The translations under genes were made by a program, and so were the position numbers. Below are positions 58,101-64,000 of a stretch of DNA of 64,000 nucleotides, piece by piece. The stretch is from assembly GCA_002559145.1 (NCBI GenBank), contig NTXX01000001.1, positions 62,001 through 126,000 on the forward strand, read 5' to 3'. The DNA is from Bacillus sp. AFS006103 (GTDB taxonomy: Bacteria > Bacillota > Bacilli > Bacillales > Cytobacillaceae). Position 1 is the first letter of the stretch; every line of letters starts with the position of its first letter. The notes beneath the pieces are model-generated. The model saw nothing but the letters and a program-made list of their open reading frames with translations, was not told the origin of the DNA and made no database searches.

Positions 58101-59303
58101 CTATTGTTTTTTCGTTGATTGCTCAACATCCCCATTTACTTTTTCAGCTTGCCAGTAAAATTCACTAAATACATCTGCAAGTGCGTCTGCCGATCGATTT
58201 AATTCCTCAAATGTATTATCGACTCCGCCAAATTCAATCAAAAGCGCATTTTCAGATAGGTTTTGATTGTAAATACTGTTAGAGCCAGCAGCATTTTTGA
58301 CCATAACTCCCCGGCTTAACCCCTTATACTTCTTTTGAAGGAGATTGTGCAGTTCCTCTGCTAGTTTTGCATTTTTTTCATAATTTGGGTTTTTACCGCC
58401 GATAACAAATGCAAGCTTTGCAAAAGATTTTCCATTAATGTTAACTGTTGTTTGGTTCTTGCGTCGTGAATCCCTATGAATATCAATAAAATAAGCCAAA
58501 TCATGGTTTTGTGCCATTGCTGCTTGTACAACTGGTCGAGATTCCTGGTACGATCTTGGATAACCTAAACCTTTTTTATTTAAGTTCGCCTGGATATCAG
58601 TTTTATCGATAGTAGTACCGATTCCTCGATCCTCTAAGCTCGTTTTTAATTGATCACCAATTTTGGTGACGTTAATTTTTGAATGGTAGGCCAGATTCGG
58701 ATTCGTGACGCCTTTAAGATATGGTAAATAAGATTCCCGAGTATGTGTAAAGTAAACATAGACTATCTTGTGATCGCCTGTTGTTTGTCCAGGTGTTGAA
58801 GGGGTCTTTTCTCCTGATGGCTTCTCGATACCTTCTAAATTTACCAAAGATGCTTCTCGCTCTGCTTTCATAATTTCAATAGGAGGCGCAGATTCAATTG
58901 GCATATTAGTGTAATTGGTACCTTCACCAGCCACAAGAATTTTCCCATCAAACTGAAAGAATCCTGGAAGTTCTCTGCCTAAAAGGCTTCGAGGATCATT
59001 TAAATTTATATTGCTTGAAAGCTTAAATACTAGATTGGTCAATTTTGGAGTAGCAGTCCAATCTCTTTCAACCGATAAAAAATGATGATTTTCCCAGCCC
59101 ATTAATTGATAAAGCAATTCTCCATTCACATTTGTAGCAGCCTGATTAACCGAAGACGACATTGGCCGATATTGTGGCTTTAACGAGGTTAATAATCCAC
59201 TAATAGAGAAAATCAATAGCATAAAGACTATCAGTAATCCAGCGACTTTAAGTAAACTTGATCCTTGTACCATAATAAAAGTTCCTGAGTTTCTAGCTTT
59301 CAT
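58101..59303 (-). CDS. spoIIP: Stage II sporulation protein P (peptidoglycan hydrolase)
   Basis: This 400-residue mother-cell membrane protein degrades septal peptidoglycan with SpoIID and SpoIIM to start engulfment. One N-terminal membrane helix (about residues 22-42) precedes a long linker and the SpoIIP amidase/endopeptidase domain (about 185-385), with FIDIHRDSRRKN and a C-terminal LLIEFGGVDN. ATG at 59303 follows GAGGTGG; a more upstream ATG is possible but poorly spaced. Gene order gpr-spoIIP-yqxA matches B. subtilis. Confidence 0.95.
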   Translation of the reverse strand: MKARNSGTFIMVQGSSLLKVAGLLIVFMLLIFSISGLLTSLKPQYRPMSSSVNQAATNVNGELLYQLMGWENHHFLSVERDWTATPKLTNLVFKLSSNINLNDPRSLLGRELPGFFQFDGKILVAGEGTNYTNMPIESAPPIEIMKAEREASLVNLEGIEKPSGEKTPSTPGQTTGDHKIVYVYFTHTRESYLPYLKGVTNPNLAYHSKINVTKIGDQLKTSLEDRGIGTTIDKTDIQANLNKKGLGYPRSYQESRPVVQAAMAQNHDLAYFIDIHRDSRRKNQTTVNINGKSFAKLAFVIGGKNPNYEKNAKLAEELHNLLQKKYKGLSRGVMVKNAAGSNSIYNQNLSENALLIEFGGVDNTFEELNRSADALADVFSEFYWQAEKVNGDVEQSTKKQ

Positions 59304-59322
59304 GGTTCCACCTCGCAAAACG

Positions 59323-59355
59323 GATTCTAGTAAATATTATGAAGATACTAGAATC
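59323..59355. repeat. 10-bp inverted repeat upstream of spoIIP
   Basis: GATTCTAGTA (59323-59332) and TACTAGAATC (59346-59355) are perfect inverted copies with a 13-base spacer, 20 bases upstream of the spoIIP start. There is no T-run, so it could be an operator or mRNA leader structure; either is a guess. Confidence 0.45.
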
Positions 59356-59431
59356 GATAGAACCACTAGTTAAATTTTAGAGGCACTTCCTATAAAAAGT
59401 AGAACTAAAAAGCACCTCGGGAAAAATCCGC

Positions 59432-60556
59432 TTATTTTGTATAAAACCCTGCATTCTCTTGGTCAACTGCACTATGGAGCGAGGAATTCAATCCGTTCGC
59501 AATTAAATTTGCCATATCCTCGATGAAAACATCTACTTCCTTAGGAGTGACCATTAAATTATGTCCGATTGGAGACAATACCTCATAAATTAATTTTCTT
59601 TTTTCATCATCTGCTAAAGTACCAATCATCCCAAGAAATGTCTTGCGGTGCTTTTCTTCAGGTAAATCCTCCTCTGTCAGCTTGCGCTTTTCTCCGAAAC
59701 TCATCCCAGCTGGTGCAAGCGCCCTCGATGGCCGATTTCCTTCCCTAAGTTCTTTCCCGAAATGCTTAAGTATAAAATCAATCGTATCACTTGTAATTGA
59801 CACGGCATCAACCACTGTCGGAACCCCAATCGCAATGACAGGAATCCCTAGGGTTTCCTTACTCAGTTCTTTTCTCTTATTACCAACACCTGAACCAGGA
59901 TGAATGCCTGTATCGGAAATTTGAATCGTCGAATTGACTCGTTCAATCGACCGTGATGCTAGTGCATCAATGGCAATTACAAAATCAGGTTTTGTTTTTT
60001 CAACAACGCCAAAAATAATATCGCTTGTCTCAATCCCGGTTAAACCCATAACTCCCGGCGATAGTGCACTAACCGACCTAAAGCCTTCTTCGACATTTTC
60101 GGGCTGAAGTTGAAACAAGTGTCGGGTAACCAACAAGTTTTCACAAACCATCGGTCCTAGTGCATCCGGGGTTACATTCCAATTTCCCAGTCCTACCACT
60201 AAACAGGAATCCGTTTTTTTAATCCCGGTTCCCTCTAAAAAGTAAGCAAACTCCCTTGCGAAAATTTCCTCAACCTTTTGCTGTACCTCCGTATTTTGCT
60301 GGCGAATCCCTTGTACTTCTAACGTTAAATATCGGCCAGCCTTTTTGCCGAGCTGTTGTTCGCCCTGTTTGGTAACCTCTACTAAAGAAATCTTTATGTC
60401 CTCCACATCTTTTTCTTTTATAATTACGCCTTCAATTTGCGAAAGATCTTTTTCTTGCCCGACTGTTCCATCCTGTCGCGTTAACACCATTTCCCGTGCT
60501 TCAATCGCCAAATCCGTTCGAACAGAGTACTGACTTAAGTCAATTGATTCGTTCAT
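59432..60556 (-). CDS. gpr: Germination protease GPR
   Basis: This 374-residue aspartate-like protease degrades small acid-soluble spore proteins at germination. It is made as a zymogen; the expected prosegment junction lies in [13 protein letters not shown], near residues 16-20. Active-site region residues are seen in [15 protein letters not shown] and [13 protein letters not shown] at 60556 follows GGGAG at nine bases; the frame extends six codons upstream. A forespore-type promoter lies upstream. Confidence 0.96.
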   Translation of the reverse strand: MNESIDLSQYSVRTDLAIEAREMVLTRQDGTVGQEKDLSQIEGVIIKEKDVEDIKISLVEVTKQGEQQLGKKAGRYLTLEVQGIRQQNTEVQQKVEEIFAREFAYFLEGTGIKKTDSCLVVGLGNWNVTPDALGPMVCENLLVTRHLFQLQPENVEEGFRSVSALSPGVMGLTGIETSDIIFGVVEKTKPDFVIAIDALASRSIERVNSTIQISDTGIHPGSGVGNKRKELSKETLGIPVIAIGVPTVVDAVSITSDTIDFILKHFGKELREGNRPSRALAPAGMSFGEKRKLTEEDLPEEKHRKTFLGMIGTLADDEKRKLIYEVLSPIGHNLMVTPKEVDVFIEDMANLIANGLNSSLHSAVDQENAGFYTK

Positions 60557-60603
60557 TACATACACTCCCATCAAAATCTTCCTAAAATATAGAAACTATT
60601 TCC

Positions 60604-60633
60604 TATTTTTACCCTTTTCAACTTAATTCATGC
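60604..60633 (-). promoter_or_regulatory. SigF/SigG-type promoter of gpr
   Basis: On the minus strand GCATG (60629-60633), a 15-base spacer and GGTAAAAATA (60604-60613) fit the forespore consensus GYATR-N15-GGNNANAMTR, 48 bases before the gpr start. Confidence 0.75.
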
Positions 60634-60645
60634 AAAAAACAAGTA

Positions 60646-60674
60646 TTGCAATATTAGCTTCCATTTGATAAAAT
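60646..60674 (+). promoter_or_regulatory. SigA promoter of rpsT
   Basis: TTGCAA (60646-60651), a 17-base spacer and TAAAAT (60669-60674) lie about 80 bases before the rpsT start, leaving a leader of roughly 70 bases with a small CGAG/CTCG stem. Confidence 0.7.
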
Positions 60675-60752
60675 ATTTCATGTTCTGAATTATTTTTTAT
60701 GAATGTTAAGTCGAGTTCATATAGTCTCGATTCTTTGTAGGAGGTGAAAGTA

Positions 60753-61013
60753 ATGCCTAATATTAAATCTGCTATTAAACGTGTAAAAACAAGCGAAGCT
60801 CGTAATGCTCAAAATACAACTGTTAAATCTGCAACTCGTACTGCTGTTAAGAAAGCGGAAGCTGCTATTACACTTAATGATGCTACAGCTGCTAAGGAAG
60901 CATTAGTAACTGCTGCTAGTAAATTAGACAAGGCTGCTGCTAAAGGTCTTATCCACAAAAATGCTGCTGCTCGTAAAAAATCTCGTCTAATGAAAAAGAC
61001 AAACGCGCTTTAA
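60753..61013 (+). CDS. rpsT: 30S ribosomal protein S20
   Basis: This 86-residue S20 begins [20 protein letters not shown] and is basic and helical, binding 16S rRNA early in 30S assembly. ATG at 60753 follows AGGAGGTGA; the GTG three codons upstream lies inside that site. The gene is plus strand while gpr and holA around it are minus. Confidence 0.97.
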   Translation: MPNIKSAIKRVKTSEARNAQNTTVKSATRTAVKKAEAAITLNDATAAKEALVTAASKLDKAAAKGLIHKNAAARKKSRLMKKTNAL

Positions 61014-61021
61014 TTAAAGCA

Positions 61022-61060
61022 AAAAAAACGATTCCCTTTACAGGAATCGTTTTTTTTATT
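61022..61060. terminator. Bidirectional terminator between rpsT and holA
   Basis: The stem AAAACGATTCC/GGAATCGTTTT with a 7-base loop has T-runs on both strands. Confidence 0.88.
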
Positions 61061-62072
61061 TATTTAAATGAAATAGAAACATCTCAATTAATAAAGATTT
61101 ATTCATACCTCCGGTTTTCATTTGATAGTCGGCTTCAGCAAGGAGTTCCATTAAATGAGCCAATTCTTCATCCGTGAATTTTGGTGCTTGTCCGAGGGCA
61201 AGTTTGACTCGGAAGGGGTGTGTTTTCAAGAAACCGGCTATTTGCTGCTGTCCATACCCTCTTCTCGAGAGCTCCTTTACCTGGTAAATTAACCTAAACT
61301 GTCCCGCAAGCAAGGCCAAGATCTTAATCGGTTCTTCATTTTGTTTTAACAAATCATAATAAATTCTTAGGGCTTCATCGAGTTTTCGCTGAACAACTTT
61401 TTCAATCAGTGTAAAAATATTTTGCTCAAGCGAACGAGCTACTAATTTTTCCACTAAACTGATATCGATCCTTTTTTCGTCTGCTGCATATAAGGCCAAT
61501 TTGTCCACTTCACTGGTAATCATAAACATATTTGTTCCAACCAATGCCAGCAAGTGTTCAATCGCCGCTGGTTCAAATTCAATCCCGCTGCGCTTTGCCC
61601 TGCTCACTACCCAGTTTTTTAATTCATGTTCATTTAACTTTTTGGCTTCAACTATTTCAGCGCTTCTTTTTAATTCTTTCGTGATCTTTTTTCGTTCATC
61701 TAATTTTTCATACGGAGCTGAAATGACAACTACTGTATATGGTGCCGGCTCATTCAAATACATTTCGAATCTTGATATATTATGATTGATTTTTTCTTTT
61801 GATTTTTCAGCAGTTAAAAAAACAGGATTATGTAAAAAGATTACTTTCCTTTCACCCAAAAATGGAAAGGTTTCCGCATCTTCAATTGCAACTTCAATTG
61901 GAGTTTCCTCTAAATCATAGGTTGAGAAATTAAAATCCTTTTCTTCTTCTGTTAAAATATGGTTAAGTAATAATTGCTTTGTTTCATTTATTAAAAATGC
62001 CTCTGTGCCAAATAATAAATAAATAGGAGCAATTTCCTTTTGTTTAATTTTTCTCCAAATATCAACGACCAT
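61056..62072 (-). CDS. holA: DNA polymerase III subunit delta
   Basis: This 338-residue clamp-loader subunit opens the sliding clamp. The AAA-like N-terminal domain begins VVDIWRKIKQKEIAPIYLLF and GTEAFLI; a helical collar domain (about residues 215-338) contains ALLAGQFRLIYQVKELS. Length fits the Gram-positive type (B. subtilis YqeN). It lies downstream of comEC on the same strand, behind a strong palindrome. Confidence 0.94.
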   Translation of the reverse strand: MVVDIWRKIKQKEIAPIYLLFGTEAFLINETKQLLLNHILTEEEKDFNFSTYDLEETPIEVAIEDAETFPFLGERKVIFLHNPVFLTAEKSKEKINHNISRFEMYLNEPAPYTVVVISAPYEKLDERKKITKELKRSAEIVEAKKLNEHELKNWVVSRAKRSGIEFEPAAIEHLLALVGTNMFMITSEVDKLALYAADEKRIDISLVEKLVARSLEQNIFTLIEKVVQRKLDEALRIYYDLLKQNEEPIKILALLAGQFRLIYQVKELSRRGYGQQQIAGFLKTHPFRVKLALGQAPKFTDEELAHLMELLAEADYQMKTGGMNKSLLIEMFLFHLNK

Positions 62073-62142
62073 TTGTCAGCGCTCCCCTTCTCCCACTCAT
62101 ATATATGGTAAAGAAGCTTGGACAATTTGACAAGTACTTAAA

Positions 62143-62176
62143 GGGAATTAGCACTTATCCATAAGTGCTAATTCCC
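62143..62176. promoter_or_regulatory. Perfect 16-bp inverted repeat with CIRCE-like half-sites upstream of holA
   Basis: GGGAATTAGCACTTAT and ATAAGTGCTAATTCCC are perfect inverted copies with a 2-base spacer. They contain TTAGCACT (62148-62155) and AGTGCTAA (62164-62171), the CIRCE arms less one base each, but with an 8-base gap where CIRCE has 11. No strong T-run follows on either strand. Confidence 0.55.
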
Positions 62177-62373
62177 AATCTATAATGAACGCCTTCAATA
62201 GAAGCCCTAGGATATTCTATTGTTCGGCGGAATTCCTTGTGTAAGATTAGTGTAGCCTTTTATCAGTCTCACTATTTTGACAACTCTTGTCAGTTAAGGA
62301 AATGCATTTTGATGTAAGCTGGATTTTTTCATGAGAATGACTTATACTATATGTGAAATAGGAGGGGTAGACT

Positions 62374-62508
62374 GTGAATGAATTTGAAAAAGATGTGCAA
62401 AGTAAGCGAAACGACGCGATTGATTCTGGGGTAGGATTTGGGGTTTCCTTTGGTTTTTTTGCGATAATGTTTATCGTTGCGACAGTCATTAAAGTAATCG
62501 GTTCATAA
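62374..62508 (+). CDS. yqzM: Small membrane protein YqzM
   Basis: This 44-residue protein reads MNEFEKDVQSKRNDAIDSGV then GFGVSFGFFAIMFIVATVIK and VIGS. It has a charged N-terminus and a single hydrophobic helix (about residues 20-43). It matches, from memory, B. subtilis YqzM between comEC and holA. The start is GTG at 62374 after AGGAGGGG. Function unknown. It is on the plus strand between two minus-strand genes, with its own terminator. Confidence 0.9.
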   Translation: MNEFEKDVQSKRNDAIDSGVGFGVSFGFFAIMFIVATVIKVIGS

Positions 62509-62536
62509 TGAATGGCTACATATGTGTAATTTAGGA

Positions 62537-62559
62537 GACTGCATTCGTGCAGTCTTTTT
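62537..62559 (+). terminator. Intrinsic terminator of yqzM
   Basis: The perfect stem GACTGCA/TGCAGTC with a TTCG tetraloop is followed by five T residues. Confidence 0.85.
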
Positions 62560-62582
62560 AATTTTTCTTGAGATGCTTTATC

Positions 62583-64000
62583 CTATGGTAAATAGGGAGA
62601 AATGGTTCCTGATCCATCATAAAATTTATAGGTGATTGCCCCCTGCTGGTCCGTTCGGAAAATTAATGAATTAGTTTTTTTTAATCGTTCGAGCACCTCT
62701 GAATGAGGGTGGCCATAACGATTTTTTTCACCTACAGAAATCAAGGCGGCTTTCGGGTTTATTTGATTGATAAAGGCTTCTGCACTTGATGTTTTACTGC
62801 CATGGTGACCTACTTTTAAAACGTCAATTTTTAAATGAGGATATTTTTTAATGATTTTTTCTTCCCCTTCTTGATCAAGATCTCCACCAAAAAACCAACG
62901 AACTCCCCCTAATTTAGCTAAAAAAGTAATGGACCCACTGTTTCTTTCCCCTGAAAAATTCTTTTCTGGTGAGAGGATATAAAATTCATTATCTCCACTA
63001 ACCCAGCGGTCTCCTTCTGACACTTTTATGACAGCAATTTTTTTCTTTTGTGCCTCCCGGGTAATGCCCAGTTCAGTATCAGATGGGGCGATTACAGAAG
63101 GCATGAGGATCTGTTTTACTTCCAGCTCTTTTAAAATTGAGAATGTCCCTCCAATATGATCCATGTCCCCATGTGTCAAGATAAGTTTATCTATCTTGGT
63201 AATACCTTTTCCTTTTAGAAATGGCACCACTACATCCCTTCCCACTTCAAACGGTTTTGTACGTTCTCGCCACTTTTCTTCCGCGTAATTCATGGTCCCA
63301 CCTGTATCAATGAGATAAGTCCCTTTCCCCTGTGGAAATTCAATGAGAATACTATCCCCTTGACCAACATCAATCATTGTCACTTCCGAAAAAGGATATA
63401 GCCAATTCCAACCTTTCTGAAAAATTAATAGCCCAAGACACAATAAGATGAGGCGACCCTTCCTTTTCGGAAAAGTTTTGGTTTCCCAAAGATAAAAAAT
63501 GAAAAGCAAGATAAAAATATAGATCAAAAGTAATAACCAATTGGGCCTTCCTGGATTAAAGCGGAAGAAACTAAAATCAGCTAGAATCTCAATTAGGTGA
63601 TTAGAGAAGCTAATGATAATTAAAAAAAATTTTATAAGAATGAGTGGAGTTTTTCCAAATACGAACTGGATGATATACAAAAGATACAATCCAGGGAGGT
63701 ATAAAAATGAAAAAAGCGGAATGTACACCACATTAGCGAAGATCCCTATCAATGATACCTCAAAGTAATGATACAGTAAGAACGGAAGTGCAGCTAATTG
63801 TGCAATCAGCGAGGTAGCTAGCATCTTCGTGAAGTTCCCTTCATAGCCTTGAAGTATATAGGTTGCTGATAAAATGATCACAAGACTTACTGCGAATGAG
63901 AGTTGGAAACCCGCATCAAAAATCACCATTGGGTTAAAAAACAAATAGAATAGAAAGGCCAAGCTAATAGCATCTATGGGGGTAAGCCTCAGGCGCACTT
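62583..64000 (-). CDS. comEC: ComEC/Rec2 competence DNA channel, C-terminal part (cut by window edge)
   Basis: This is the 3' part of comEC, about 472 codons, open to the right edge. ComEC forms the membrane channel through which single-stranded DNA enters. Visible are the end of the Competence domain with several helices (to about residue 180 of the fragment) and the C-terminal metallo-beta-lactamase-like domain. This contains MIDVGQGDSILIEFP, DTGG, THGDMDHIGG and KVGHHGSKTS, thought to degrade the non-transported strand. The N-terminal OB domain is outside the window. comEC followed by holA is conserved. Confidence 0.96.
   Translation of the reverse strand, partial: VRLRLTPIDAISLAFLFYLFFNPMVIFDAGFQLSFAVSLVIILSATYILQGYEGNFTKMLATSLIAQLAALPFLLYHYFEVSLIGIFANVVYIPLFSFLYLPGLYLLYIIQFVFGKTPLILIKFFLIIISFSNHLIEILADFSFFRFNPGRPNWLLLLIYIFILLFIFYLWETKTFPKRKGRLILLCLGLLIFQKGWNWLYPFSEVTMIDVGQGDSILIEFPQGKGTYLIDTGGTMNYAEEKWRERTKPFEVGRDVVVPFLKGKGITKIDKLILTHGDMDHIGGTFSILKELEVKQILMPSVIAPSDTELGITREAQKKKIAVIKVSEGDRWVSGDNEFYILSPEKNFSGERNSGSITFLAKLGGVRWFFGGDLDQEGEEKIIKKYPHLKIDVLKVGHHGSKTSSAEAFINQINPKAALISVGEKNRYGHPHSEVLERLKKTNSLIFRTDQQGAITYKFYDGSGTISPYLP

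Noticed and set aside
1..64000. CRISPR arrays, tRNA or rRNA genes, prophage, integrases, transposases, toxin-antitoxin or defence systems.
   Set aside because: None seen on either strand; gene order is that of the conserved Bacillus core chromosome.

Overview
The window is a stretch of core chromosome from a low-GC, endospore-forming Bacillaceae bacterium. The evidence is the near gene-for-gene order of the Bacillus subtilis yqgN to comEC region, sporulation genes (yqfC, yqfD, spoIIP, gpr), SigA, CcpN and the hrcA-grpE-dnaK-dnaJ operon. Several features differ from B. subtilis: a single-chain alpha2-type glycyl-tRNA synthetase, a znuC-znuB-zur zinc operon, an extra Fnr-like regulator beside sodA, a short NfeD protein, and the loss of yqxD and cdd. 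These fit a relative outside the B. subtilis group (for example Neobacillus or a similar genus), but the genus cannot be fixed from the sequence alone.

Layout. 1-7.1 kb: folate salvage (yqgN), ribosomal protein L33, an unrecognised gene, and the phosphate operon pstS-pstC-pstA-pstB-pstB-phoU, all on the minus strand behind a clear PhoP box. 7.1-12.6 kb: a class B PBP, an MFS transporter, Mn superoxide dismutase and a divergent Fnr-like [Fe-S] regulator, followed by a GC-rich palindromic repeat. 12.6-26.3 kb: membrane proteins YqgC/YqgB, YqfZ, the isoprenoid enzymes IspG and IspH, a Zur-controlled zinc uptake operon, endonuclease IV, the CshB helicase, YqfQ, a Nif3-like protein, TrmK and cytochrome c550, with a second repeat. 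26.6-35.6 kb: sigA and dnaG, the PPDK regulator ppsR, ccpN, T-box-controlled glyS, recO, yqzL, era and a deletion remnant of cdd. 35.8-44.4 kb: dgkA, ybeY, pgpH, phoH, yqfD, yqfC, a FloA/NfeD membrane-domain cluster, yqeY and rpsU. 44.6-64 kb: Na/Pi cotransporter, deoC, mtaB, rsmE, prmA, the CIRCE-controlled heat-shock operon, hemW, lepA, yqxA, spoIIP, gpr, rpsT, holA, yqzM and the 3' part of comEC.

How the genes work together. Many genes serve growth and information flow: ribosome proteins and maturation, tRNA modification and charging, replication priming, and the main sigma factor. They are interleaved with regulated modules for phosphate (PhoP), zinc (Zur), heat shock (HrcA/CIRCE), glycine (T-box) and sporulation (SigF/G-type promoter before gpr). 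Most transcription units are on the minus strand and end in recognisable intrinsic terminators.

No prophage, CRISPR array, insertion sequence or biosynthetic cluster was found, and nothing clearly amounts to a new system. The most unusual points are small: ccpN has a stop codon where its start region should be, cdd survives only as 24 codons that keep its two ends, the yqfC ribosome-binding site lies inside a terminator-like hairpin, and a CIRCE-like palindrome lies upstream of holA.
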